From the NCBI RefSeq assembly GCF_003859805.1, contig NZ_RQZG01000007.1, positions 1 through 64,000 on the forward strand: 64,000 bases of DNA, in the 5' to 3' direction. Each line of letters starts with the position of its first letter. The first letter of the stretch is position 1. The notes under the pieces are model-generated. The model made no database searches. It was not told where the DNA came from and saw only the letters and a program-made list of their open reading frames with translations. This DNA comes from Arachnia propionica (GTDB taxonomy: Bacteria > Actinomycetota > Actinomycetes > Propionibacteriales > Propionibacteriaceae). The position numbers and the translations under genes were made by a program. This document shows, piece by piece, positions 49,550 to 58,233 of the stretch.

Positions 49550-50245
49550 TCAGATTCCGAACGCCGGGATCAGTCCGGCCAGGGGAGCGAACAGATTGGC
49601 GATCATGAGGAGGCCGACCAGCACCAGCAACGCCCCGGTCACCAACGAGACGGCCACGTGGTGCCGACGGAACCAGTCGAAACGTTGCGTGACCCGGGCA
49701 GATCCCAGGGCGACGGCGATGATCGGGACGCCCAGCCCGATGCAGTAGGTCACCATGAGGACGATGCCTGACCACACGGTGGCCCTCGTGGTGGCCAGCG
49801 CCAGGATGCCACCCAGCACCGGGCCGATGCAGGGGGTCCACCCGGCCCCGAAGACGATGCCCATGAGTCCGGCCCGCCAGGCCGAGGTGGCCCCGTCGGC
49901 CTTCGGCATCGGGCCACGCAGCACGGTGTCGAGGACGGGGATCCGCAGCAGCCCGGCGACGTGGAGTCCCATGAACACCAGCACCGCTCCCCCGAGGATC
50001 CGGGCGTGGACCGCGTAGGGGCCCAGTGAGTGCCCGAGCAGACCCAGTGAGGCCCACAGCGCGATGAAGACCAGGGAGAACCCACCCACGAAGGCCGCGG
50101 AGTTGCCGAGCGCGGTGCGACGGCTCACGTGCACCTGGCCGGAGCCCACGAGCTGACCGACGAAGACCGGCACGATCGGCAGGAAGCAGGGCGAGGCGAA
50201 GGACACCAGCCCTGCCAGGAGCGCCACGGGTACGGTCACCTCCAC
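49550..50245 (-). CDS. ccdA: Thiol-disulfide transport protein CcdA
   Basis: This 231-residue six-helix membrane protein moves reducing power across the membrane to TlpA/ResA. The CcdA pattern is clear: SFASPCFLPIVPVFVG with the first Cys (about 16-31), GFSLVFIALWASLG, and the second half MGIVFGAGWTPCIGPVLGGIL with the matching Cys. The GTG start at 50245 lies 3 bp after the TPR gene stop, within a GGTGGAGGTG stretch; GTG 50239 is also possible. Confidence 0.9.
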   Translation of the reverse strand: MEVTVPVALLAGLVSFASPCFLPIVPVFVGQLVGSGQVHVSRRTALGNSAAFVGGFSLVFIALWASLGLLGHSLGPYAVHARILGGAVLVFMGLHVAGLLRIPVLDTVLRGPMPKADGATSAWRAGLMGIVFGAGWTPCIGPVLGGILALATTRATVWSGIVLMVTYCIGLGVPIIAVALGSARVTQRFDWFRRHHVAVSLVTGALLVLVGLLMIANLFAPLAGLIPAFGI

Positions 50246-50248
50246 CGC

Positions 50249-51088
50249 TCAGCCCTCGGAGCTCTGGGCGGCCTCAGGGGTGGCCAGCGACTTCAGCAGC
50301 ACGGAGACCTCCTCGGCCATGCGGGAGGAGGGATCGATCTCGATCACCCTGGTCCAGGCGGCCCTGGCCTTCTCGACGTCGGCCGGGGTGCGCGCCATGT
50401 GGAGGAACCCGAGGCTGTACCACGGTTCCTGACGCCCGGGGTCCAGTTCGGTGACCCGAACCCAGTGCTGCTCCGCGGCGTCGTACTGGTTCGTCCGGTA
50501 CTCGGCGGCCCCGAGACCGATGAGGGCGTCGATGTGGTCGGGGTCCTGCTCGAGCACCTGCTGCAGGAGTGGGATCACCTCCTGGTGGAGGGAGGCCTCG
50601 TAGTACATGGTGCTGAGCTCCAGCCGGGCCTCGAGGTCGGACGGATCCGCTGCGACCCGTTCCTTCAGCTCGGCCTCACGGGTCCGGTCGACCTCCTTGG
50701 TGGGTTGCATCTCAGCCATGGCCGAGGCGTCGATGGGTGGATGGTTGCTGGGCATGCCCGTCGTCGGTTCCGGCTGGGGGCGTCCCGCCATCTGGACGAT
50801 GACGACGACGGCGGCGGCGAGGAGGGTGACCAGCACCAGGTTGAGCCGGGACACCCCGGTGCGTCGCTCGAGCGCCGAGACCTTCACGGCTCCCTCGGCC
50901 GGTTCCCGGGTGACCTCCTCGTCCTCGTGGTCGGGGAGCAGGTCGGCCAGGTCGGCACCGTCGTCCGCGGCCACCTCGGCGTCGAAGCGGGCAAGTTGTC
51001 GCTCGGCCCAGTCCTTCAGCTCATCGGGGGCGGTGGAGAGGAAGGAGACGAGGTCCTCCCTCGTGAAGTCTCCACGTTCCGTCTCCAT
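50249..51088 (-). CDS. Membrane-anchored TPR protein of the nrf operon (NrfG/CcmI-like)
   Basis: This 279-residue protein has a cytoplasmic region of about 90 residues, one membrane helix (LNLVLVTLLAAAVVVIVQM), and an outer domain of tetratricopeptide repeats (LELSTMYYEASLHQEVIPLLQQVLEQDPDHIDALIGLGAAEYRTNQYDAAEQHW). In other bacteria the TPR proteins NrfG and CcmI hold apocytochrome C-termini during heme attachment. Its place between nrfA and ccdA suggests the same task. The ATG at 51088 is preferred over a much longer upstream extension that would overlap nrfA. Confidence 0.8.
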   Translation of the reverse strand: METERGDFTREDLVSFLSTAPDELKDWAERQLARFDAEVAADDGADLADLLPDHEDEEVTREPAEGAVKVSALERRTGVSRLNLVLVTLLAAAVVVIVQMAGRPQPEPTTGMPSNHPPIDASAMAEMQPTKEVDRTREAELKERVAADPSDLEARLELSTMYYEASLHQEVIPLLQQVLEQDPDHIDALIGLGAAEYRTNQYDAAEQHWVRVTELDPGRQEPWYSLGFLHMARTPADVEKARAAWTRVIEIDPSSRMAEEVSVLLKSLATPEAAQSSEG

Positions 51089-51117
51089 CGCCCCACCTGA
51101 TTCCTTTCCGTTCCCGT

Positions 51118-52584
51118 TCAGTTCTCCTGGCTCGGCATGTGTTCCTCGACGACGGCGGGACCGATGTTGTTCTCCACCTCGACGCCACGCAGCACGAGTT
51201 GCCCGGAGCGTGCCCAGTCGGTGGCCTGGTTGAGCATCGACAGGGCGTACTGGGGGGCGTGGAAGCCGCGTCCGTTCTCGGAGAACGTGTAGTCGATGAG
51301 GAACTGCGCCTTGCGCTGGTAGTCGCGGGCCGCTGTCAGCTGCTCCTCGGTCGCGGTGCCGTCGGCCTCGGCCTTCGTGATGTCGGTGATCAGCGCCTCC
51401 AAGGAGGTGAAGCCGACGTTGAGGGAGTTCTGCCACGTGTCCTGGATGCCCTTGACGCGTTGCCGCATCTCGTCCTCGGTGGACTTGTGGCAGGTCAGGC
51501 ACGACGCGTTGATGGTCTCGTCGTTGGCCATGGGGCTCATGATCTGATGGTTGGAGACCTTCGCCGCGCCCTCACGCTGGTAGGCCATGTGGCAGTCCGC
51601 ACAGGTGACCCCGTTGGCGGCGTGGATGCCCTGGGACCAGGTCTCGAACTCGGGATGCTGGGCCTTGAGGATCGGGGCGCCGCTCTCCTCGTGGGTGAAG
51701 TCGGTCCAGCCGACCTCGTCGTAGTGGTTCATCGCGTCGTAGGCGGTCAGGCCCTTGCCCCACGGGAAGGTCAGGGTCTTGCCCTCCCCGGCGAAGTAGT
51801 ACTCGACGTGGCACTGTGCACAGACGTAGGTCCGCATCTCCAGGTTGGTGGCGTCCCGGTTGACGTCGTAGTCGGTGATGCCCTCCAGCGCCTTGACCTT
51901 CTTGATGCCCTCGACGAAGGCGGGACGCGTGATGGTCAGCTCCATCGTCTGCGGGTCGTGGCAGTCGATGCAGGCGATGGTGGAACCGACGTGCTCGACT
52001 GCCTCGGAGAAGCTCAGCGCGTTCATCGCGTGGAACCCTGCGGTGCGGTCACCGCCCCCCAGCTTGTCGTAGACCTCGGGCATGGAGCCGTGGCAGTTGA
52101 GGCAGGTGCCGGGCTGCTTGAACGGTTCCTTGGTGCGCTTGGTGTTGACCTGGTCGACGAATGCCCACTCGTGGCCGCGAGGGGCGGTGTAGTCGACGGC
52201 GAAGGGGTAGCCCCGCCACATCAGCTGGGCGCGGGGCTCCATGTCGATACGGGACAGGGTGTGGGTCTCCCGCGGGTCCTCATCCGTCGGTGTCACGGCC
52301 ACGAAGTCACCGTCGGTGTCCTCGGCGGTCTTCTTGTACTGGTCGTAGTGGATGGGGAAGTTCTGTCCCCACACCGCCGGGTCGTAGGTGGTGTCGGTCA
52401 ACTCCACCACCTGGGTGAAGGGGTGCTTTGCCTCCTCGCGGTGCTGGAAGATGTTGGTGAGCAGCCACGTCAGCCCGGCCGCGGCCACCGCCACGAAGAG
52501 CAGGACCATGATGGGGACCCACCTCTTGCGGGGGCCGGTCCACCTCGTGGGGGTCTTGGCGTTGTTGTCAGTCGTGGAACTCAT
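51118..52584 (-). CDS. nrfA: Pentaheme cytochrome c nitrite reductase NrfA (CxxCH type)
   Basis: This 488-residue enzyme reduces nitrite to ammonia with six electrons. It has an N-terminal membrane anchor or signal (about 21-43) and five heme motifs: CLNCH (161-165), CIDCH (205-209), CAQCH (255-259), CADCH (328-332) and CLTCH (362-366). The catalytic heme 1 usually has CxxCK with Lys as iron ligand; here it is CxxCH, as in the minority His-type NrfA group. AQCHVEYYF (active-site Tyr) and KAQHPEFE (active-site His) are in place. All five sites can be served by the standard ResBC system, which the operon supplies. It lies 6 bp after nrfH. Confidence 0.93.
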   Translation of the reverse strand: MSSTTDNNAKTPTRWTGPRKRWVPIMVLLFVAVAAAGLTWLLTNIFQHREEAKHPFTQVVELTDTTYDPAVWGQNFPIHYDQYKKTAEDTDGDFVAVTPTDEDPRETHTLSRIDMEPRAQLMWRGYPFAVDYTAPRGHEWAFVDQVNTKRTKEPFKQPGTCLNCHGSMPEVYDKLGGGDRTAGFHAMNALSFSEAVEHVGSTIACIDCHDPQTMELTITRPAFVEGIKKVKALEGITDYDVNRDATNLEMRTYVCAQCHVEYYFAGEGKTLTFPWGKGLTAYDAMNHYDEVGWTDFTHEESGAPILKAQHPEFETWSQGIHAANGVTCADCHMAYQREGAAKVSNHQIMSPMANDETINASCLTCHKSTEDEMRQRVKGIQDTWQNSLNVGFTSLEALITDITKAEADGTATEEQLTAARDYQRKAQFLIDYTFSENGRGFHAPQYALSMLNQATDWARSGQLVLRGVEVENNIGPAVVEEHMPSQEN

Positions 52585-52590
52585 CTCTCC

Positions 52591-53088
52591 TCACCTCTTG
52601 TGACCGACGCCGTCGTGGCAGCGGATGCAGGACATCCGCTCACCCTTGTGCTCGGAGCTGCTCATGGCCTGATCGACCTGGTCGCCGTGGCAGTCGATGC
52701 AGGCGGCCTCGATGATCTCGCGGTTGTGTGCGCGGACCTTGATGTTCTCGGGATAGTTCTGGAGCGTGAACTTCAGGGCGTGCCAGAACCCGTTGTCCGC
52801 CTTGTTCACGTACTTCCCGACGATGTCGTGGTGCGGGGCGTGGCAGGAGTTGCAGGTCGCCACGTCGTGATGGGATCCCCTGAGCCAGCCCTCGTACTGC
52901 TCGTTCATGGCATGGCAGTTGGCACAGCTGGCGGGATCGTCGCCGAGGTAGTCGGTGGCACCGGAGTAGTGGATCGTGAACGACCCGACTCCCAGGATCG
53001 CGCCGAGCAGCGCAGCGAGGACCACACCCGTCCACCCGGTGAAGGCACGGGTGAAGTCCTGCCACCTTGCCACGATGAACCGCTTCAT
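52591..53088 (-). CDS. nrfH: Tetraheme quinol dehydrogenase NrfH
   Basis: This 165-residue NapC/NrfH-family protein has one membrane helix (about 20-40) and four heme motifs: CANCH (55-59), CNSCH (79-83), CIDCH (130-134) and CIRCH (154-158). It takes electrons from menaquinol and passes them to NrfA. The CANCHAMNEQYEGW stretch is the usual first-heme environment, in which a nearby Met can be the iron ligand. GAAGAAGAG precedes the ATG. It is the first gene of the nrf operon. Confidence 0.93.
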   Translation of the reverse strand: MKRFIVARWQDFTRAFTGWTGVVLAALLGAILGVGSFTIHYSGATDYLGDDPASCANCHAMNEQYEGWLRGSHHDVATCNSCHAPHHDIVGKYVNKADNGFWHALKFTLQNYPENIKVRAHNREIIEAACIDCHGDQVDQAMSSSEHKGERMSCIRCHDGVGHKR

Positions 53089-53241
53089 GGTGTCTCTTCT
53101 TCGAGTGCTAGGACGCCTCCGCCACGGGGTGTGACGGAACCCGACACCCTGACGCTAGCACCGGCGGCCGACGTTTTTCAGGAAAATGCCTGCAATACCA
53201 CAGCAACCAAGGCAAGGGCAACCTAACAAGGTGGCCCCGCG
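53089..53241 (-). promoter_or_regulatory. Upstream region of the nrf operon
   Basis: About 150 bp separate nrfH from the next gene. On the minus strand a TAGCGT-like -10 box lies at about 53155, with an AT-rich tract TTTTCCTGAAAAACG just upstream (about 53172-53186). Further up, two GGTTGC(C/T) copies lie at about 53203-53226. No FNR-type TTGAT....ATCAA box is evident. Confidence 0.3.
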
Positions 53242-54780
53242 TCAGGCGTCCAGCAACCGACGTGCAGCCTTCGCAGCCGCCGAGCCCCCTGAGAACTGCT
53301 CCAGCCACCCTCGCAGCACGGGGTCCACGGTGGCCCGCCCCCTGCGGACCTGCTCATCACACAGGAGGGTGAGCAGCTTGGCCATCCCGGTGGCACCGCG
53401 GTCGAGCTGACGTGGCGCCACCTCGGCCAGACCCCGGTGGATGGCCATCGAGGCGGTGGGGACCAGCGGTGAGGTGTCATCGGGGAAGGCCAGGGCCACG
53501 GCCTGCAGGTGCTGCGGGTGAAGGGTGTGGAGGTCCTGCCAGAACTCCTCGTCGTAGGAGGTCCGTTCCGGCACGGGCACCCCCACCAGTGCGGCACCAC
53601 GTTCCCGTTCATCGGGACGCAGCCGCCAGATTCCCTGGAACAGGTCGGCAGGCGGGGCAGGCGTCGGGTCGGCGGCCCGCTCGGCGAACTCGTCCCAGGT
53701 GATCCAGCCGTCACCGTCACTCGGGGTGGCGAGCAACGCCCGGCGAGGGCGTTGACCCCGCACCATCTCCACCACCTCGCGCATCCGGATGGCCCACACC
53801 CGAAGCGCAGAGCCGATCTCGCCGTCGACCTCCTGCGCCACGGTCTCCGCCACGTCGAGCCCGAACTGGGCCGCCACGGCCGGGGACAGCAGCTGCGCTC
53901 CCTCGCGCAGCACCTCCTCGACCCCGAGCCCTCGCAACGCCTCGGCCGCTGCGATCTGCACATCCGCGTGCGGGTGGGACAACGCGATGGCGAGGGCCTC
54001 GGCCTTCCGCTCGGCAGGGGCGTCGAGACGCTGGATGATCCGCACCCCTGTCAGGGCGATGCTCCTGGCCCCGGTGAGGGGAGGGTGGCAGTGGTCCAGG
54101 AACTCGGCGGAGTCGAGCCTGCCCGCCCGCTGCACGGCCGCCAGCTGTCTGGTGGCCATCGACACCGTCGCGTTGATCCCGGTGTCGAGGGCACGCAGCA
54201 GGAGGTCCTGGTCGGTGGCGGCCTCCTGAGGGGTGGGTCGCAGCTCCGTGTAGAGACCGGAGAACCAGTTGGCGTGATACGCGGGAAGGTCACGCAGCAG
54301 ACCGGCCAGACAGGCCCGGAGCACCCGGGGACGGTCCAGGAGACCCTCGGCGACGAGGCTCGCGATGTCCGACGCCCAGTGGGCCCTCGGGCCGTAGGCC
54401 GAGCGGTCGAGGCTCGCCAGCGAGTCGTCGGTGCCGCCGTCCCAGGCCAGGACCTGCCAGATCAGTTCACGCATCCGCTCGTCGCGGCGCAGCAGATGCA
54501 GCCGGTGCCCCTCGGACGCGGTGACGAGGGTGCGCACGTAGGCCTCGTCGTGCTCGACCTCCAGACCCTCGAACAGCTCCCGGAGCCTCGTCTGGTAGGC
54601 GGTTCCGACGAGCCTGGAGGGCAGTTCACCGTGCTGGGCCTGCAACCCGAGCAGGAAGGCGTGCACCTCGACCAGGGAGGGCTCCAACGCGAAGAAGTGA
54701 TCCAGCACCTTCTCCAGCTCCACCACGGTGTGCCACCTCAGGCCCCTGGAGGCGTCGAACCAGGTCATGTTCACACCCAT
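53242..54780 (-). CDS. Large helical protein of unknown function
   Basis: I do not recognise this 512-residue soluble protein. It appears almost wholly alpha-helical, with leucine/alanine-rich helix pairs that look like HEAT-type repeats (e.g. ERKAEALAIALSHPHADVQIAAAEALRGLG at about 265-295). There is no signal peptide or catalytic motif. Features such as VELEKVLDHFFALEPSLVEVHAFLLGLQAQ at the start suggest a scaffold or sensor. It is divergent from the DUF2254 gene. The ATG at 54780 is favoured because TACGCT lies 6 nt upstream (leaderless); ATG 54768 is an alternative. The lengthy frame beyond 54780 overlaps the neighbour's promoter. Confidence 0.65.
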   Translation of the reverse strand: MGVNMTWFDASRGLRWHTVVELEKVLDHFFALEPSLVEVHAFLLGLQAQHGELPSRLVGTAYQTRLRELFEGLEVEHDEAYVRTLVTASEGHRLHLLRRDERMRELIWQVLAWDGGTDDSLASLDRSAYGPRAHWASDIASLVAEGLLDRPRVLRACLAGLLRDLPAYHANWFSGLYTELRPTPQEAATDQDLLLRALDTGINATVSMATRQLAAVQRAGRLDSAEFLDHCHPPLTGARSIALTGVRIIQRLDAPAERKAEALAIALSHPHADVQIAAAEALRGLGVEEVLREGAQLLSPAVAAQFGLDVAETVAQEVDGEIGSALRVWAIRMREVVEMVRGQRPRRALLATPSDGDGWITWDEFAERAADPTPAPPADLFQGIWRLRPDERERGAALVGVPVPERTSYDEEFWQDLHTLHPQHLQAVALAFPDDTSPLVPTASMAIHRGLAEVAPRQLDRGATGMAKLLTLLCDEQVRRGRATVDPVLRGWLEQFSGGSAAAKAARRLLDA

Positions 54781-54845
54781 GGCGGAAGCGTAGGGGGTGC
54801 GTCGGCCCGGCCGCACCTTCCGGAGGGTCTGGGATACTGACGCGC
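54781..54845. promoter_or_regulatory. Divergent leaderless promoter pair
   Basis: On the minus strand TACGCT (54792-54787) ends 6 nt before the ATG at 54780. On the plus strand GATACT (54833-54838) ends 7 nt before the ATG at 54846. No ribosome site is present before either start. Confidence 0.45.
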
Positions 54846-56084
54846 ATGGAGACGACACGCCAGGTGACGATGGCCTCACATCTGCACGCGACCCCGAACA
54901 CCTCCCTGGTGCAGCGGGTGATGCGCCCCTTCTGGGTGGTGCCGGGTCTGGTCATGCTGGGGTCCCTGCTGTCCGGGCTGCTGCTGCCCCTCGTCGACCG
55001 GGCCCTGGGGCAGTCCATGCCCTACGCCTTCCTCGGAGGTCCCGAGGCGGCGCGTTCCCTGCTGTCGACCATCGCGGGCGCGATGATGTCGGTGGCAGGT
55101 CTGGTGTTCTCCATCACCATCGTCGTGCTGCAGCTCGCCTCCAGCCAGTTCACCCCCAGGGCCCTGGGCGAGTTCCTGTCCAACCGCGTCACCCAACTGA
55201 CGATGGGCACCTTCCTCGGGGCCTTCACCTACACCCTGACCGTCATGCGGATGGTGGTGGACGGCACCGACTCCTCCCCCGGTTTCGTGCCCAGGCTCTC
55301 GGTGACGGTCTCCTACCTGTTCGTGCTGGCATCGTTGGTGATGTTCCTCATCTACATCCGCCAGATCACCCGATCGGTGCAGGTGCAGGTGTTGATCCGT
55401 GAACTCAGCGACCGCACCTGCGCACTCATCGTCTCCATGTACCCCGACAGCCTGGCCGACCAGGAGAAGGGCGTGTGGCGGGCCGGTGGCCACGAAACCC
55501 TGGTCGCGGTGGAGGAGCACCACGGCCACGTCGTCGAGATCGACGAGGCCTCGCTGGTCTCCTTCGCCAGCGAGCACGACCTCAGCATCGAACTCCTGGT
55601 CCGGCCGGGCCAGTTCGTCACGGCGGGCATGGACCTGGCGACGGTGTACGGGAAGACCGACGAGGAGACCTCCTCCCGGATCAACTCCAGGATCACCCTC
55701 GCCTCCGAGCGGACCATGGCCCAGGACCCCTCCTTCGGGCTCCGTCAGCTGGTCGACATCGCGGATCGGGCCCTGTCACCGGGAGTCAACGACCCGACGA
55801 CCACCCGGGACGTGCTCAACGAGCTGCACCGGGTGCTTCGGGTCCTGGTGGCCCGCCACGAACCGGCGGAGTACCTGGGCGACGACGAGGGCATCGCCCG
55901 GCTCCGCAGGCGTCAGACCTCCATCCCGGAGACCGTCGCCTGGCCGCTGCAGGAGATCGCGCACTACGCCGAGACCTCCCCGAACGTCCTCGAGCACGTC
56001 GCCCTCATCATCGACGACCTGGCGCGGGCGTCACTGCCGGAGCACCGCGACGAGATCGCCGCGATCGCGGACCGTTCCGGGTGA
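54846..56084 (+). CDS. DUF2254 membrane protein
   Basis: This 412-residue protein of the DUF2254 family has four membrane helices in the first 190 residues (WVVPGLVMLGSLLSGLLLPL, TIAGAMMSVAGLVFSITIVVLQLAS with the family segment SSQFTPRALGEFL, then two more) and a large cytoplasmic domain. The latter contains RPGQFVTAGMDLATVYG and QDPSFGLRQLVDIADRALSPGVNDPTTTRDVLNEL (about 297-330), the second strong family signature. The family is widespread and has no established function; a channel-like or osmotic role is only a guess. GATACT 7 nt before the ATG suggests a leaderless transcript. Confidence 0.85.
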   Translation: METTRQVTMASHLHATPNTSLVQRVMRPFWVVPGLVMLGSLLSGLLLPLVDRALGQSMPYAFLGGPEAARSLLSTIAGAMMSVAGLVFSITIVVLQLASSQFTPRALGEFLSNRVTQLTMGTFLGAFTYTLTVMRMVVDGTDSSPGFVPRLSVTVSYLFVLASLVMFLIYIRQITRSVQVQVLIRELSDRTCALIVSMYPDSLADQEKGVWRAGGHETLVAVEEHHGHVVEIDEASLVSFASEHDLSIELLVRPGQFVTAGMDLATVYGKTDEETSSRINSRITLASERTMAQDPSFGLRQLVDIADRALSPGVNDPTTTRDVLNELHRVLRVLVARHEPAEYLGDDEGIARLRRRQTSIPETVAWPLQEIAHYAETSPNVLEHVALIIDDLARASLPEHRDEIAAIADRSG

Positions 56085-56280
56085 TCTTCACCAAAGGGTT
56101 CCCAAGGACACCGCGGATCGCGTAGGGTGTCAGCAGAGGGTGTCCAATCGGTGGGCCAATTTCCTTGTAAACCCATAGGGAACTGGATTCGAGATATCTG
56201 CCGGCTGGGCACCCTCCCCTGTTTCCGGTGTTTCCGGACAAAACCACGCGTGCGAACCCTCGGCGCTCTAATGTGGGGGC

Positions 56281-57426
56281 ATGCCTGATCCCGCCCCCGA
56301 GTTCAACACCGACGCCCTGCGGCAGCGGGCCGCCCAGGGAAAGTCGGTGCACGAGTTCATCGTCACCGATGCGCAACTGTCCGGGATCACTCCCACCGAG
56401 AGCGCCGCCCGCTGGGCGGCCGAGGTGGAGCTGCCCCGCGAGGTCTGGGGCGAGGCCGCCGTCGGGCTGTTGTCGGCGGAACTGTCCCCTGAGGAACAAC
56501 GGGACCATTCCGACGACTTCTTCGCGGCCGCCGTCGACACGATGCGCGATGACACCGCCCCCACCTGGGTGCGGGTGGGGCTCGCGCTGCAGCAGCTCCC
56601 GGCGGCCCGGACCTACTACCCCGCCATCGCCTCCGATCCCCTGCACCCGGACGCCTGCCTGGCCACGGACCTGCTGGACCGGTGGGATGAGGCCGAGCAC
56701 GCCGTCTGGTCCGCTGAGCAGTGGCCGGGGATCGACCTCGACGACCCGCAGGCCCGCCACTGGTTCGAGGTCCAGACCCGGCTGGCCCCCGGACAGCTGG
56801 AGTGGTGTCGTCGCCAGTTCCACGACCCGGGGATCAAGGGCGTTGCGCTGGGGCTGTGCCTCAGACGGGTCATGGACGCGGATGCGCTGACCACCGAGGA
56901 CCTGGACGTGCTGGTCGACGGCTGGCAGGACCGGTTCCTCACCCAACTGGCCGGTGAGACCTACTCCTGCGTGCCCGCCGTCGTGGCCCTGGGGATCGCG
57001 TTGGCCGAGCTGGGACATCCGGCGCGGAGCTCCTTCGACGCCCACATCCGCACGCACTTCCCCGCCTGGGACGACCTGGTGCAGGTCCCCCTGCTCGGCT
57101 GGTACGGCACCACTGAGGACCTGGAGCCGTTGTGGGAGGAGATGACCATCACCGGAGCCGACCACCGGACCTGCCTGGGGGTCACGGTGGGCCGCGCACG
57201 GCTGGTGAACGCCCCCGTCGCGACCCTCTGCGACCAGGCGGCCGGGGTGAACCCCAAACTGCTGCGGACCCTGGTGCAGATCGCCATCGCCTTCGGGGGA
57301 CGTCCGCGCCTGTGGTGTGGCCTGGCCAATCCGCACTCGCTGGCGTGGCGTCGCCGGGCCGCGGTGGTGGCCAACGACGCCGGCCTCAGCGAGGAGTTCC
57401 GGGCCGAGGCCCGGCGGTTCACCTGA
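56281..57426 (+). CDS. Soluble protein of unknown function, 381 residues
   Basis: I do not recognise the family. It is a 381-residue acidic, Trp-rich, helical protein without signal peptide or membrane helix. Repeated W..A/L motifs (AARWAAEVELPREVWGEAAVGLL, DRWDEAEHAVWSAEQWPG) and several paired helices suggest a repeat fold. No catalytic motif is visible. TAATGT ends 6 nt before the ATG, so the transcript is probably leaderless. It follows the DUF2254 gene in the same direction after about 200 bp and its last 8 bp overlap the converging deacetylase gene. The 56085-56280 gap has no other element I can support. Confidence 0.65.
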   Translation: MPDPAPEFNTDALRQRAAQGKSVHEFIVTDAQLSGITPTESAARWAAEVELPREVWGEAAVGLLSAELSPEEQRDHSDDFFAAAVDTMRDDTAPTWVRVGLALQQLPAARTYYPAIASDPLHPDACLATDLLDRWDEAEHAVWSAEQWPGIDLDDPQARHWFEVQTRLAPGQLEWCRRQFHDPGIKGVALGLCLRRVMDADALTTEDLDVLVDGWQDRFLTQLAGETYSCVPAVVALGIALAELGHPARSSFDAHIRTHFPAWDDLVQVPLLGWYGTTEDLEPLWEEMTITGADHRTCLGVTVGRARLVNAPVATLCDQAAGVNPKLLRTLVQIAIAFGGRPRLWCGLANPHSLAWRRRAAVVANDAGLSEEFRAEARRFT

Positions 57427-58231
57427 CGGCCGCCAGCCCCAGGATCCTGCGGACGGAGCCCGGATCCGCGCTGGCCCCGTACTCGGAGATCTCGTAGGCC
57501 TCCGCGGTCTCCGGCAGCCGACCGTGGCGCCGTTCCAGCTCATCGGCGAAACGGCGAGCCACACCATGTGCCTTCGCCCGCTCCCGGGCACGGAGGTGGG
57601 CCGTCCTGGCCGGTTCCGTCACCGGGATCTCGGATGCGAACCCGTTGACGTGGGGCAGCCACTCCCGCACCTGGCTCTCGTGGGCCATGATGGCGTCCAC
57701 CTTCTGCTCCACCACCGCGTCGATGTCGACCAGCAGGTCCGCGCGGAACGGGCGAGGATCGGTGAACGTGTCGCAGGTGTGCAGGATGACCGGTCGCCGC
57801 GCGGGCACCGGGACCTCCGCGACGATCCCGGGCACCATGAGGAGGTATCCCGCATCCAGCACCGCCGTCGCGACGGCACGGTGGTCCGGGTGGTAGTCGC
57901 AGGGTCTGGGGCACACCACGACATCGGGCCCGAAGCCCCGGATCGCGGTGATCACGGCCTCGCGCAGCACACGGTCGGGGAACAACCAGCCGTCGGGGAA
58001 GCCCAGGTTGGTCACCGTCGCCCCCACGGCAGCGGCACCGGCCTCGGCCTCCCGGAGCCGACGCGCCACCAACTCCTCACCGAAGATCTGGTGGTGCCCG
58101 CTGGAGCCGTCCGTGGCGGAGACGAATTCCACCGTCCCGCCGGCCCGGGTGACCAGTGCCGCCAGTCCGGCGCACTCGAACTCGCAGTCATCCGGATGCG
58201 CCCCGAACATGAGGACCCGGACACCGGTCAT
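57419..58231 (-). CDS. PIG-L family deacetylase
   Basis: This 270-residue zinc-dependent de-N-acetylase has AHPDDCEFECAG (the AHPDD zinc site, about 11-22), VVVCPRPCDYHPDHRAVATAVLDAGY (HPDH zinc ligand, about 104-130) and the ADLLVDIDAVVEQKVDAIMAHESQV segment. Family members remove acetyl from GlcNAc-containing substrates such as mycothiol precursors, GPI precursors or diacetylchitobiose. In this cluster with a ROK kinase and dehydrogenases, the likely substrate is an N-acetylated sugar from the catabolic pathway. The ATG at 58231 follows AAGGAGG by 7 nt. It follows the kinase gene with near overlap. Confidence 0.85.
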   Translation of the reverse strand: MTGVRVLMFGAHPDDCEFECAGLAALVTRAGGTVEFVSATDGSSGHHQIFGEELVARRLREAEAGAAAVGATVTNLGFPDGWLFPDRVLREAVITAIRGFGPDVVVCPRPCDYHPDHRAVATAVLDAGYLLMVPGIVAEVPVPARRPVILHTCDTFTDPRPFRADLLVDIDAVVEQKVDAIMAHESQVREWLPHVNGFASEIPVTEPARTAHLRARERAKAHGVARRFADELERRHGRLPETAEAYEISEYGASADPGSVRRILGLAAVR

Positions 58232-58233
58232 GG

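Noticed and set aside
53089-53241. FNR- or Crp-type site before nrfH
   Set aside because: No TTGAT-n4-ATCAA or TGTGA-n6-TCACA palindrome is present; only a weak -10 and an AT-rich tract can be seen.
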